64,000 nucleotides of DNA from Ruminiclostridium josui JCM 17888 (GCF_000526495.1 NZ_JAGE01000001.1:2538001-2602000); one strand, 5' to 3'; counted from the first letter of the stretch, positions 1 through 11,927 are shown. Notes: generated by a model from the sequence alone, not told the origin. Numbers and translations are program-made.

Positions 1-30
1 CAAAAATTTTTAAGTTTTAAATACAAATAA

Positions 31-80
31 AAGGCATTTCAAAGATGTTCATTTGGACTCTTGAGATGCCTTTTTTTGAT
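31..80 (+). terminator. Rho-independent terminator of an upstream gene outside the window
   Basis: An inverted repeat, AAAGGCAT(T)TCAAAGA against TCTTGAGATGCCTTT with a few G-U pairs, is followed by a T run. It probably ends a + strand gene lying to the left. From here to 441 I see only AT-rich sequence that must hold the promoter of the next gene; no clear -35/-10 pair stood out. Confidence 0.75.
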
Positions 81-426
81 ATGAAAAAAAATTAACAAAA
101 ATAAAAAAAAGTGAACAAATATTTTGAAATACTAGAATAAATTTATTATTTTTACCCAACCATAAAAAATTACAAAATTAATATACCAATTGTCAAAAGT
201 TTTTATATTGATTTGAAAACAGTCTGCAATTTATAATAAAAAACAGATTTACCAATTATTTTCTTTTCGTTTCACTCCTATTCTTTACATCTTCTTATAG
301 ATAATCAATTCACATATGATATTTGAAAACTTCTCCTGTGAAAGTGTGAGGCAGAATATGGTTAGGATATGCTTTTTTAAAATTTCTAATGTGAATTATT
401 TCAAAAATATATTAATCTAAACTTAA

Positions 427-3300
<2,874 letters not shown>

Positions 3301-3439
3301 AAATTAAAAAATAAGTCCCACTAAGTTTACTAATTTGCTATTGTTGGTTTTTATGAAGATACTGGCGGAACGGCATTAGACAAATTTATATATACATCAG
3401 TTGCTACGAAAGCTATAAAACTATAACAGTAGCTAAAAT

Positions 3440-3486
3440 AAGGGTTAATGAGAAAATTAGTTATATATTTCTCTTAACCCTTTTTT
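3440..3486 (+). terminator. Rho-independent terminator after the dockerin enzyme
   Basis: AGGGTTAA-GAGAAA pairs with TTTCTC-TTAACCCT and is followed by TTTTTT. It lies about 140 nt after the stop of the beta-helix enzyme. The rest of 3301-3552 shows no gene. Confidence 0.85.
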
Positions 3487-3552
3487 GTTGCACCAAAGTT
3501 TTTGATGGTTTGGATTAGGAGTGAAAAGTAAACATTTTTCATTAGATTATTA

Positions 3553-3583
3553 TTGACTCTTACATTATGGTACACTTTATACT
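3553..3583 (+). promoter_or_regulatory. MerR-type promoter with 19-bp spacer
   Basis: TTGACT (3553-3558) and TATACT (3578-3583) are separated by exactly 19 bp. This overlong spacer is the hallmark of promoters that MerR-family activators untwist. It lies 44 bp upstream of a MerR-family gene, so autoregulation is the simple reading. Confidence 0.7.
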
Positions 3584-3626
3584 AAAAGTGAGCTCAATAC
3601 AACACACATATATGTGAGGTGTAAAA

Positions 3627-4448
3627 ATGTTAAAAATAGGTGATTTTTCGAGGTTATCAAGGATTAGTATACGAATGCTTCGGCATTATGATGAATTGGG
3701 ATTATTGGTGCCCAAAAGCACAGATTCTTATACAAGTTATCGCTACTACAGTGAAGAACAGCTACTTATTGCATCTAGAATTACGGCACTAAAGGACATG
3801 GGTTTCAGTCTTGCAGCAATTTCAGAGATATTGAAAAACTATGATAATCCTAAAGCACTGTCAGAGTTTTTAACAATAAAACAAGCTGAAGTGCAGGCAC
3901 AAGCAGAAGAAATTAGCCATCGTCTACTCCTCCTTGATACAGCAATAATGAGATTAAGAAAGGACGATAACGCTATGAATTATAATGTAATATTAAAAAC
4001 ATTGCCGGAAAGATATGTTGCAAGTGTAAGAAAAATAATACCGTCATATAATCAAGAGGGGATACTATGGAATATGCTAATGACAGAAACAGCGCCAATA
4101 ATGAATTTTCAGCAGGCTTGTTTCGGTGAAAGTCTTGCAATTTTTCATGATGAAGGGTATAAAGAAAACGATGTAGATATAGAAATACAGATGCCAGTGA
4201 AGGGACATTATGAGGACACTGAAAATGTAGTATTTAAAACGGTTCCGGCAGTAGAGTTTGCCTCTGCCACATATAAAGGCAGCTATGAGCAAATTACGGC
4301 AGTAAATCAGGCTGTTGCCGATTGGGTAAAGGATAATGGTTATGAATTCAATGGTGCAATGTTCTGCATTTACCATGTCAGTCCTGCACAAACAAATAAT
4401 CCTGATGAATTGGTAACCGAGGTTTGCTATCCAGTGAGAAAAAGATAA
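3627..4448 (+). CDS. MerR-family transcriptional regulator with GyrI-like effector-binding domain
   Basis: This 273-residue regulator has an N-terminal MerR winged helix (about 1-70, MLKIGDFSRLSRISIRMLRHYDELGLL, then YRYYSEEQL), a dimerising helix (about 75-115) and a C-terminal GyrI/BltR-like small-molecule-binding domain (about 120-273, with the typical GHYEDTENVVFKTVPA and SYEQI segments). Family members sense cationic or aromatic drugs and activate efflux genes. No efflux gene follows, so the visible target is only its own 19-bp-spacer promoter. The ribosome site GTGAGGTG precedes the ATG. The ligand is unknown. Confidence 0.88.
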   Translation: MLKIGDFSRLSRISIRMLRHYDELGLLVPKSTDSYTSYRYYSEEQLLIASRITALKDMGFSLAAISEILKNYDNPKALSEFLTIKQAEVQAQAEEISHRLLLLDTAIMRLRKDDNAMNYNVILKTLPERYVASVRKIIPSYNQEGILWNMLMTETAPIMNFQQACFGESLAIFHDEGYKENDVDIEIQMPVKGHYEDTENVVFKTVPAVEFASATYKGSYEQITAVNQAVADWVKDNGYEFNGAMFCIYHVSPAQTNNPDELVTEVCYPVRKR

Positions 4449-4464
4449 TCATTTAAAATCCATA

Positions 4465-4497
4465 GTCAGAACCACCAGCTCAGCTGGTGGTTCTGAC
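4465..4497. terminator. Perfect 16-bp hairpin between the MerR gene and the toxin gene
   Basis: GTCAGAACCACCAGCT and its exact complement are separated by one base, which gives a very stable stem. No T run follows on either strand, so it may act as an RNA-stabilising 3' end or a weak bidirectional terminator rather than a classical terminator. Confidence 0.5.
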
Positions 4498-4535
4498 ATA
4501 TTTATATAAATTATATTTATATTTTGGATGTAAAA

Positions 4536-4582
4536 TCTCCTTAAAAATTTACTTAGTAAATAGAAGTTAATTTTTAAGGAGA
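4536..4582 (+). promoter_or_regulatory. Hairpin sequestering the ribosome binding site of the toxin gene
   Basis: TCTCCTTAAAAATT (4536-4549) is the exact reverse complement of AATTTTTAAGGAGA (4569-4582), with a 19-nt loop. The 3' arm contains the whole Shine-Dalgarno sequence AAGGAGA of the ATG at 4589. If the RNA starts upstream of 4536, the ribosome site is locked in a 14-bp stem, so translation should be off unless something opens it. No T run follows, so it is not an ordinary terminator. Confidence 0.65.
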
Positions 4583-4588
4583 GATAAT

Positions 4589-7500
4589 ATGAACACCGGA
4601 AGTGCCGTTGCAAGAAAATCTCAACAGTCCTCGAATTTACTATATAGCAACAGTCAGAAAAAATCTTCTGTGTCAAAGACCGCTAGTAAAAAGCCAAACG
4701 TACGAGTGACAGAATTTTCACAAATAGTTGCACTACTTCTTAATGACCCTGATTCAGTAACACGTGATGAATTTATGTTCTTTCAGTCAAAGTTGGGCTA
4801 CAGTCAAACAGTTAGGCTCATGACAGAAGGTAGAAAACGTAAGCAAATGGTAAAACAGGGTAAGGAGATAGACCAGAAGAAAAGTTCTCTTACCCTTATA
4901 GATAATACTAAGGACACTAAAGAATCAAATAAGGATATCAATAAACCTCAGGAGGAAAAGACATCTTCTACTACTGAGGTTAAGTCTCTTAGCAGTGAAG
5001 AAACAAGTAAGCCTAAAGCAGAGAAAAAGCAGGAAACCCCTGATTCACATTATGTAAATACAACTAAGGATAAAAATAAAGAAAATTCCCATACTGGAAA
5101 ATATTCTCAAGTGAAGCAAACAACACAAAAACAGACAAAGGAAACAGTCAAGCAAAAAACAGATACCAAAAGCTCTGCTCAATTGACAAATGCAAATACT
5201 GCAAAGACTGTGGCTGTGAAAACTCAGGAGAATACACAAATAAAACAGAAAGCTCAGACCAAGGCTGCGACTCCAGACAAAAAGCAATCGGAAAAGAAAC
5301 AGCAGCAGAAGGCACCTGCACCATCCTTTGGAAAGGAAATAGCCGCTATTGCTTCAGCTACAGCACCAGGACAAAAAGCTAAAAAAACTCCTGAGGTAAA
5401 AATAAAGGGTGGAGACCCGGGAAGTTTATTGTCACAGTTGGAAAATGTACCGCCTACACAGGCGCTAAATGCATATTCCCAGGTAACAGCCCTGTCGGGA
5501 GAAGCATTAAAAAACCAAACTCAGAAAACCCAAAACAACGTACCACAAATAAAGGCACCTACAGGGATAACGGCAATATCCAAAAGCAAAAAAACTAAAA
5601 AGCCCTTAAAGACCTTTAACCATGCAGTACCAACAAGTTTTAAAGCTGAAAAGACAGGCAAAGCACAAGACGGAGCTAAAAACTTTGATATAAACATAAA
5701 CAGTGAGGCAGAGCCAGACGAGATAATGGCACAAGCAAAGCTGCAGACTGCAAACACACCGGGAGTTGAATTTACCGGAGAAGCAGACCCATCACAGATG
5801 GAAGGCTACAATGCCGAAATGTCTCAGAACGTACAAGCAGCAAAACAGCAGGAACTTGAACAGATACAAAATGACTTTGGAGAAAACAATATATTCCCCG
5901 ATGAAGATAACACAATCCTCAAAGCCAAAAAAGCATTAAAAGGAACAACAGCAAAGGCATATAAAGCCCCAAAAACACTTGAAATTCCGGTAGAAATGGA
6001 GGCACAGCTGAACAAAACCCTTGGGCCAAAAATGAAAACCAAGCTAACAGAGCAAAAAGAAAAATATCAAACAGGACGAGAAAAATTCGATTCGGATGTA
6101 AAAGCTGCAAGAGCAGAATCAGATAGCCGAATAATGGCAATGAAAGCGGAAACAAGCAAAAAGCAGATGGAGGAACAAAAAGGTGCCCAAGCAGAAGTAG
6201 AACGTCAAAGAAAACAATGGAGACAAGAAATAGATGGGGCAGTGGCAGAATACGACAAGCAGGCAGAAGCTGAAACAAAAAACAAAACCAAAGAAATAAA
6301 CAAAATAAAAGAAGAAAAGAATAAAGAAATTAAAGAAAAAATGGCAAAAGCAGAAAGTGATGCCAATCAGGAATGTAAAACAGCAAAGAAAAAAGCAGAA
6401 GATAAAAAGAAAGAGCATGAAAAGGAAAAAGAAAAAGAAGACAAGCCATGGTATGCAAAAGCCATAGACTGGGTAAAGGACAAAGCACAGAAATTCATAG
6501 AAGGTCTAAAAAAGGCACTGAATTTCATATTTGACGCACTGAGAAAGGCAGTAAAAGTCATATTTGATTTGGCCAAAAAAGCAATAAACGGACTAATAGA
6601 GTTAGGCCGAAGAATGATAGTGGGACTTATCAAAGGGCTGGGAGCCTTCCTGAAAGGACTCGTAAAAATAGTATTTGCCAAATTCCCAGGAATATCGAAA
6701 AAAATATGTGGCTTTATAGATAAAACAGTAGACAAGGCAGTAAACAAAGTAAACGCATTGGCAGATAGCCTGAAAAAAGGAGTAAATTCGGTGCTGGATT
6801 TCCTGTCAGGAACATTGGATAAACTACTGGGAGTTGTACAGAGCATTTACAATGGAATATTGACCTTTACGGGAATGTTAATCTCAGGCCAGTTTGCTGA
6901 AATAATGGAGGGAATAAAAGCATTAGGAGAAGCTGCAAAAGCATCACTGCCTCATATAGAAGGAAAGGTCTGGGAACAGCTGCTAGGAGTAGACCTGACA
7001 CAGCCTATGGAAGACCAGGCAGCAGAAGGAGGACAGCCACAAGGCCAGACAGTAGAAAAATTAACCGAGAACGATATAGTCATAGAACAAGTTGAGAAAG
7101 GTGAAATAACTCCTGAACTTCTGGAAGACATAAACCTAAAAGACGGAGAAACAAGGGAACTACAGGGAAGTTCCAACCCCCATACCACAGAAAGCATAAT
7201 GGAGGAATTTGACACACAAAAAACAGGCAACAGCTTTGGGGACGGACTAAAGACACGAGCCCAAAACGCAGAAAAGATTCTTGACCAGATAAAACAATTT
7301 GTAATAAAATGGTTAAAAGATAACTGGTGGAAGCTGCTGCTGGGAGTACTGGGAGCACTGGCTGGAATAATAGCGGCTGAAATAGTAACAGGGGGAGCAA
7401 TAACCGCAGCACTGCCTGTAATAATAAACGCAATAACCACGGCAATGAATGCGGCCATGGTAGTGTCCATAATAGATACCATAGCAAAAGCGGCAGGCTA

Positions 7501-8479
7501 CATAGAAACATACCTGACACAGGGATGGGCAAGACACATACAACCTGCAGCAATAGCTCTTGCAACAGCCTTGGCAATGGGGTTGGTAGAACTTGCAATG
7601 GCACTGGGCTTCAAATTAGCCGGAAAAGGCATAAAAGCGGCCAAGAGTGGTATCAAAAAAGGAATAAAAACAACTGCCAAAGGTGCAAAGAAGCTGGCTA
7701 CAACAGTAGGAAAAGGCATCAAAAGCCTGCTGAAATCAGGAGCAAAACTGGTATCCAAAACAGGCAGCATGATAATCGAAAACGGAAAGATAATCATAAA
7801 GAGCCTGAAAAAAGGATTCTCAAAGGGAATAAAGAAGCTCAACGGCCTGATAGACAAAATATTAAGCAAATTCAGGTTTAAAAAATTCAAAATAGAGCGA
7901 AAAGGTCGGCATATACGAATATACGGGGAAGTCAACCCGTGGGTACTGCTCTATGATGGAACAATAGAAAAAATAGACCGTAAAAACACCCATGCAGGAG
8001 ACATAATAGAGCACGAAGGAAAACGTGGAATAGTATTAACCCGCAACACTAAACCAACCGCCAAGGTCAACGAACTATATGAAAATGCTTTGAAGAATGG
8101 TGGGAAAGTTGAGGTTAAGGGAGGCTCTAAGACTGATGTATTGGCTAATAATCGTGCACAAGGAAAAGCTTTTGAGCAACAAGAGTTTTCCAATTTCAAT
8201 AGCAACAATACGAATGCAGTAGAGCAAATTACAATTAAAACTTCTAGTGGAACAAAAACACGAGTTGATGCAATTGGGTTAGATGCAAATGGAAATGTTG
8301 TTATAAATGAGTTTAAATCGTCGGCTACAGCGCCATTAACACCTAACCAAAAAATTGCATTTCCAGAGTTGTTTAGTAGTGGAGGAACCGTTGTTGGCAA
8401 AGGAAAGGGAATATTTACTGGAGGCTATCAAATACCTTCTGGAACTGAGGTGAAAATAGTTAGACCTCAAATAAAGTAA
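4589..8479 (+). CDS. Large polymorphic-toxin-like protein with C-terminal PD-(D/E)XK nuclease domain
   Basis: This 1296-residue protein has no signal peptide. A short N-terminal module (about 30-85) leads to a long Lys/Gln/Thr-rich low-complexity stretch (about 90-370), a charged coiled coil (about 475-640), amphipathic helices (about 645-810) and a strongly hydrophobic helical block (about 915-1025), then Lys/Gly-rich repeats. The last ~170 residues form a compact tip. In it RVDAIG (D1227) and INEFKSS (E1241, K1243) give the D-x13-E-x-K pattern of a PD-(D/E)XK nuclease, followed by PLTPNQKIAFPEL and VVGKGKG, a signature I know from toxin C-termini. Two small probable immunity genes follow at once. 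Isoleucine codons are almost all ATA before about 8080 and mixed ATA/ATT after, which fits a swapped-in toxin tip. The delivery route (contractile injection system cargo or other) is unknown. Confidence 0.75.
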   Translation: MNTGSAVARKSQQSSNLLYSNSQKKSSVSKTASKKPNVRVTEFSQIVALLLNDPDSVTRDEFMFFQSKLGYSQTVRLMTEGRKRKQMVKQGKEIDQKKSSLTLIDNTKDTKESNKDINKPQEEKTSSTTEVKSLSSEETSKPKAEKKQETPDSHYVNTTKDKNKENSHTGKYSQVKQTTQKQTKETVKQKTDTKSSAQLTNANTAKTVAVKTQENTQIKQKAQTKAATPDKKQSEKKQQQKAPAPSFGKEIAAIASATAPGQKAKKTPEVKIKGGDPGSLLSQLENVPPTQALNAYSQVTALSGEALKNQTQKTQNNVPQIKAPTGITAISKSKKTKKPLKTFNHAVPTSFKAEKTGKAQDGAKNFDININSEAEPDEIMAQAKLQTANTPGVEFTGEADPSQMEGYNAEMSQNVQAAKQQELEQIQNDFGENNIFPDEDNTILKAKKALKGTTAKAYKAPKTLEIPVEMEAQLNKTLGPKMKTKLTEQKEKYQTGREKFDSDVKAARAESDSRIMAMKAETSKKQMEEQKGAQAEVERQRKQWRQEIDGAVAEYDKQAEAETKNKTKEINKIKEEKNKEIKEKMAKAESDANQECKTAKKKAEDKKKEHEKEKEKEDKPWYAKAIDWVKDKAQKFIEGLKKALNFIFDALRKAVKVIFDLAKKAINGLIELGRRMIVGLIKGLGAFLKGLVKIVFAKFPGISKKICGFIDKTVDKAVNKVNALADSLKKGVNSVLDFLSGTLDKLLGVVQSIYNGILTFTGMLISGQFAEIMEGIKALGEAAKASLPHIEGKVWEQLLGVDLTQPMEDQAAEGGQPQGQTVEKLTENDIVIEQVEKGEITPELLEDINLKDGETRELQGSSNPHTTESIMEEFDTQKTGNSFGDGLKTRAQNAEKILDQIKQFVIKWLKDNWWKLLLGVLGALAGIIAAEIVTGGAITAALPVIINAITTAMNAAMVVSIIDTIAKAAGYIETYLTQGWARHIQPAAIALATALAMGLVELAMALGFKLAGKGIKAAKSGIKKGIKTTAKGAKKLATTVGKGIKSLLKSGAKLVSKTGSMIIENGKIIIKSLKKGFSKGIKKLNGLIDKILSKFRFKKFKIERKGRHIRIYGEVNPWVLLYDGTIEKIDRKNTHAGDIIEHEGKRGIVLTRNTKPTAKVNELYENALKNGGKVEVKGGSKTDVLANNRAQGKAFEQQEFSNFNSNNTNAVEQITIKTSSGTKTRVDAIGLDANGNVVINEFKSSATAPLTPNQKIAFPELFSSGGTVVGKGKGIFTGGYQIPSGTEVKIVRPQIK

Positions 8480-8502
8480 TCTAATTGATGAAAGGAGTAA
8501 CA

Positions 8503-8823
8503 ATGTCAGTAGTTGATGAAAACAAGGTAGATGGTATAGGAATAAGCAAAGATGGAGAAAAACTCATACTACTTATTACAGACCATCTTGATTGGACAAA
8601 TGAATATGAACATTTAATTCATTTGCAAAATAAGATTAACGCTTATATTAATTTTTTGGAAAATGAGCAGTATAAAGAGGTTTATCCTAAAAAACAATTT
8701 GGGCTTTATTGTATTGAAATCCACTTTAAATATGAATTAACTTCGAATTGCTCGAAGTTTATCGATAGAGTTAACGAACAGCTTTGTGAAAACAATATTA
8801 CTATAGAAACAATAATTGTATAA
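8503..8823 (+). CDS. Putative immunity protein (DUF6572-like)
   Basis: This small protein starts MSVVDENKVDGIGISKDG and has LLITDHLDW and NKINAYINFLE blocks that I associate with the DUF6572 family, often found after polymorphic toxins. I chose the ATG at 8503 because AAAGGAG sits 5-6 nt upstream; an in-frame TTG/ATG at 8485/8488 is less well placed. It is soluble and mostly alpha/beta, about 106 residues long, and begins 23 nt after the toxin stop. The inferred role is to neutralise the nuclease tip of the upstream protein. The family name is from memory. Confidence 0.65.
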   Translation: MSVVDENKVDGIGISKDGEKLILLITDHLDWTNEYEHLIHLQNKINAYINFLENEQYKEVYPKKQFGLYCIEIHFKYELTSNCSKFIDRVNEQLCENNITIETIIV

Positions 8824-8841
8824 GTTGTGAGGTGTGATAAG

Positions 8842-9483
8842 ATGACAAAAGGGCAAAAGGAAGTTTTAAAAGAAATCGAGAAGGCCTTAAAAAGTGGAAT
8901 GAAACAAAACATAAGTCGAACAGAATGTAAATTAGTATCAAATTGCATTTATAGAAAGCTAAATGATTATCTTGTAAGTGCGATTTACTTTGCTCGTAAT
9001 AGTGATAATCAGTATAAATTAACTCTTCGGTACAATATTAAGCTATACTACTATGATAATATATTTTGGGAAGTTTTTGATATGAAAGAGAACTGCTTGC
9101 AAAAAGATAGCTTAAGAGCAAATGGTGCATATACTGCTCCTTCCATACAGTGGGATGAAAAAACATATACAATAAAAAATGTAAGTGAAGTGGACCAAGT
9201 GTGTGTCAAAGCAATCAATGAATTTAATACTGAGAGTGAAATGTATATAGATAAAATATTATCCGAGTATGGTAGTTTCGATTCATTTATTCTAAAACAA
9301 GAAGGAATAATGGATGAGATGCTACTTAAAATGCTGGCTAATATTAATATGAAAAAGTATGCCGATGCTGAAAATATCGCTAATACTGAATTAAAACAAG
9401 GTCGAGGTGGAAGATTTCAAAACAATGGAATTGATATTAATGAATATGTTTTAATGTATTGTAGAAGGAAACAGTTTAAGTAA
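8842..9483 (+). CDS. Hypothetical protein, second immunity candidate
   Basis: I do not recognise this protein of about 213 residues. It is soluble, with a helical start (MTKGQKEVLKEIEKALKSG), a beta-rich middle containing two aromatic clusters (YNIKLYYYDNIFWEVF) and a helical C-terminus. The ATG at 8842 is preceded by GAGGTG at 8 nt. It follows the DUF6572-like gene by 18 nt and precedes a strong terminator, so it belongs to the toxin transcription unit. Its position and size suggest an immunity or immunity-accessory protein, but no motif proves this. Confidence 0.5.
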   Translation: MTKGQKEVLKEIEKALKSGMKQNISRTECKLVSNCIYRKLNDYLVSAIYFARNSDNQYKLTLRYNIKLYYYDNIFWEVFDMKENCLQKDSLRANGAYTAPSIQWDEKTYTIKNVSEVDQVCVKAINEFNTESEMYIDKILSEYGSFDSFILKQEGIMDEMLLKMLANINMKKYADAENIANTELKQGRGGRFQNNGIDINEYVLMYCRRKQFK

Positions 9484-9517
9484 TCGCATATCTGAGGTAA
9501 TAATATATAGCATAGAT

Positions 9518-9597
9518 GAAAGTCATAACACCATATAGCGAATGTGGGATAATTATCAATCCCTACATAACCAATAAGGTGTTATGGCTTTCTTTTT
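9518..9597 (+). terminator. Terminator of the toxin-immunity unit, with nested hairpin
   Basis: GAAAGTCATAACACC (9518-9532) pairs with GGTGTTATGGCTTTC (9578-9592) and is followed by TTTTT. The loop contains a second short inverted repeat (GTGGGAT/ATCCCTAC), so the structure may be branched. Confidence 0.75.
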
Positions 9598-9672
9598 GTT
9601 TCATAAATCAAAGCTATAAATGTACACTTAAATATTGAGGAAATCAATGGTGGTTTTGCAATATATTTATAC

Positions 9673-9712
9673 AAAAGCAGTTGATAGACGTAAAAATCTA
9701 TCAGCTGTTTTT
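9673..9712. terminator. Bidirectional terminator-like hairpin
   Basis: AAAAGCAGTTGATAG pairs with CTATCAGCTGTTTTT across a 10-nt loop, with T runs on both strands. It separates the toxin unit from the methylase. The remaining bases of 9598-9930 hold no gene I can support. Confidence 0.65.
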
Positions 9713-9930
9713 GTGATGCACAAAATTAGCTGTACTCAAATCTTTTATTACTTCAAGTGTGTTTTAAGATACTGAGAACTTTCTATCTTCTTTGAAATTT
9801 CGTATATTTCTGCTTATCTTTAAACCTGATGTTTGAAAGGTACCAAGGTAAGCCACAAAATAATAGCAAATGAAAAAAGTGGTTTCAGTTTGGACAATTC
9901 TACAGAAGGGACTCCATCCGTAAAGGAGGA

Positions 9931-10926
9931 GTGATTTTAATTAAGAAGAAGGTAAGTCTAAGACTGGAGACGAGATTATTGAATGCTCTTATGAAGATAT
10001 ATGAGACAGACAACATTTCGGAAACGGTCACTAAGGCAATTGTAGAAATAGTTACAGAAGGAAAATCAAAGAAGAAATTAAAAACATTATTTCCCTATGT
10101 GGGAAAAAAGCCACCGAGGATAGCAAGGGAAGTCGTTGAGGCATTCCATCAGTCTGGAAGCAAGGTGTTTGTAGATTTATTTTGTGGAAGTCTTGCAATA
10201 TTGTGTTACTTGCCAGAAGATACGAGGGTTGTTGTAAATGACATCAATGGAGATTTGACAAATCTATATGTGATTATTAAAACTAAATCGGATGAGTTTA
10301 TTGCAGAATTAGAAGCACTGCCTTATTCCGAAGTACTATTCCAAAAGTACAAAGAGGTACTTAGGTCTGATGATAAAGCATCGGATTTGGAGCAGGCAGT
10401 TGCCTACTATTATGTGCAGTTTGCATCATTTAGGGGTAGGTCAAAGAATGCTAGTTTTAGAATCTCTGCTGATGCAGAAAATAATATGGCATCGACTTTT
10501 AGAAAAAATCTACCTTCAATCGTAGCACTGTCAGACAGATTACAAACGGTAGAAATCCTTAATCGAGATTTTAGAAAAGTACTGAACCAGTTTAATGATA
10601 CAAGTGTATTTGTTTATGCAGATTGTCCGTATTTAGGAACAGAAGATTACTATGAGTGTGAAGTGAATGGTGAGGAATATGTATTTGGGGATAATGAACA
10701 TAGAGATTTGGCACAGATGTTAAAAGAGCATAAAGGCATATTCGTGTTATCTTCTAAGGTAAAGAAGGATTTACGTAAACTCTATCGTTCCAATGGACAT
10801 TATGTTTTAAACTTTGAGGCAACTGGAAGAATGCCAGATAAAAGGCATAGAGAACAACTGATTATGAATTTCAAGATGGAACATGTAAATAAGTACGGAG
10901 AAGATGATATAAAACCGTACAGATGA
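9931..10926 (+). CDS. D12-class (Dam-like) DNA adenine methyltransferase with N-terminal ribbon-helix-helix-like segment
   Basis: The protein transfers methyl from SAM to adenine N6 in DNA. Motif I is VFVDLFCGSLAI (about 84-95) and motif IV is ADCPYLG (about 230-236), the DxPY catalytic motif; VVVNDINGDL is the SAM-binding acidic loop. Residues 1-45 (VSLRLETRLLNALMKIYE, then ISETVTKAIVEIV) look like a ribbon-helix-helix DNA-binding unit. The start is odd: GGAGG lies only 1 nt before the GTG at 9931, while an ATT at 9940, where ATG would be expected, has a 10-nt spacer. The start codon may have mutated, fitting the decayed surroundings. It is an orphan with no partner endonuclease and probably came with a mobile element. 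Confidence 0.8.
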   Translation: MILIKKKVSLRLETRLLNALMKIYETDNISETVTKAIVEIVTEGKSKKKLKTLFPYVGKKPPRIAREVVEAFHQSGSKVFVDLFCGSLAILCYLPEDTRVVVNDINGDLTNLYVIIKTKSDEFIAELEALPYSEVLFQKYKEVLRSDDKASDLEQAVAYYYVQFASFRGRSKNASFRISADAENNMASTFRKNLPSIVALSDRLQTVEILNRDFRKVLNQFNDTSVFVYADCPYLGTEDYYECEVNGEEYVFGDNEHRDLAQMLKEHKGIFVLSSKVKKDLRKLYRSNGHYVLNFEATGRMPDKRHREQLIMNFKMEHVNKYGEDDIKPYR

Positions 10927-10938
10927 TTAGGATGGAGT

Positions 10939-11109
10939 ATGATAGGTGAAAATACGAAAATTCAGTACTTCATTATAAAATTATTCTGCACAATATGTTT
11001 TAATGTCGGACAAGTGGTAAGTGATAATCCTGCAAAGCCTTATAATATGGGCAGTTTAACGATTATACAAAAATCTATTTTACCACAGGACTTTAGTTTG
11101 CAAATATGA
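10939..11109 (+). CDS. Small hypothetical ORF after the methylase
   Basis: This 56-codon ORF starts with ATG 12 nt after the methylase stop, behind a weak GGATGGAG. I do not recognise it. The only support is its close position and a plausible ribosome site. It could be a remnant of a longer mobile-element gene. Confidence 0.2.
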   Translation: MIGENTKIQYFIIKLFCTICFNVGQVVSDNPAKPYNMGSLTIIQKSILPQDFSLQI

Positions 11110-11515
11110 AAGAAAGCCAGTAGTTTCAAGGCTTTAAAGATACGGATGTTAATATTGTATTCAATTTCAGTATGAGAAAAATAGCATAAATATAATAATA
11201 TGATGCTCCTATGAGACGTGATGATTTGCCCAGTTATCATTATATCAACCGTAGTACATAGATTATGAATCGAGTATTTCTAGCTGAATTAACCATCCCT
11301 ATGAATTGGTGTAAGATATCACGTATTATCAAGAAATACTAGATTTCTGACCTTGTATAGTAAGAAGAGTTATGCTTATAGGATACAGTGATTACTGAAG
11401 GTTTGGAATAAAGGAAAAGCGAATTGAATTAAAGATTGGGCAATTAGTTATAGGATATGGAAAGTATGACGGATATAGCCGAAGTGAACAGACAGCTTAA
11501 ATAGTTCTTACAATT
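11110..11515. other. Gene-poor decayed stretch
   Basis: I find no supportable gene on either strand. Reading frames are short and stop-rich, and the stretch leads directly into a deleted insertion sequence, so it is best read as mobile-element debris. Confidence 0.5.
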
Positions 11516-11927
11516 GGGACTGTAAATAATTTTGTGTATGAAGCCTTTCAAACTCAATTATGGGTAAGTATTTCCAAAGTATTAACTCTCAAAAATTTAA
11601 TACTATATTTCAAATGGGTAGATAGCCTCAAGGGGCCTACCTTGCCATTCTTTTATTTCAGGAAGGATTCTTTCAGTTATTTTACTGACCATTTCAGCAG
11701 AAATATCTATTCCATAAAGTTCTTTAATCTGATCGTGAATATCTCTGGTAGACATGCCTCGGGCATAAAGAGAAATCACCTTATCCTCAATTCCTGATAC
11801 ATCCCTTTTGTACTTGGGAACTATTTTAGGCTCAAACTCACCTTTTCTGTTCCTTGGGATATCAATTTGTACAGGGCCGAATTCACTCTTTAGTTTTTTT
11901 GATGAGTAACCGTTTCTACTGTTGTCA
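11516..11927 (-). mobile_element. Internally deleted and truncated IS256-family remnant
   Basis: The left end GGGACTGTAAATAATTTTG and the next ~100 bp match the two full IS copies at 27585 and 61068. At about 11616 the match jumps roughly 880 bp into the transposase gene (GATAGCCTCAAGGGGCC), then ends near 11927 where the full copies continue. About 410 of 1564 bp remain, so it cannot make transposase. After it, 11948-12055 holds a 35-codon ORF (MKNPQINDMKKILE...) that I cannot support as a gene. Confidence 0.85.

Noticed and set aside
7525-7881. 118-codon + strand ORF inside the toxin gene
   Set aside because: Out-of-frame shadow of the Lys/Gly-rich part of the 1296-residue protein.
5919-7935. 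Several long minus-strand ORFs opposite the toxin gene (up to 176 codons)
   Set aside because: They arise from biased codon use of the sense gene, have implausible Ser/Phe/Leu-rich sequences and no ribosome sites.
11534-11797. 87-codon + strand ORF
   Set aside because: It is the antisense shadow of the transposase remnant; the same shadow occurs in both full IS copies (28521-28751 and 62004-62234).
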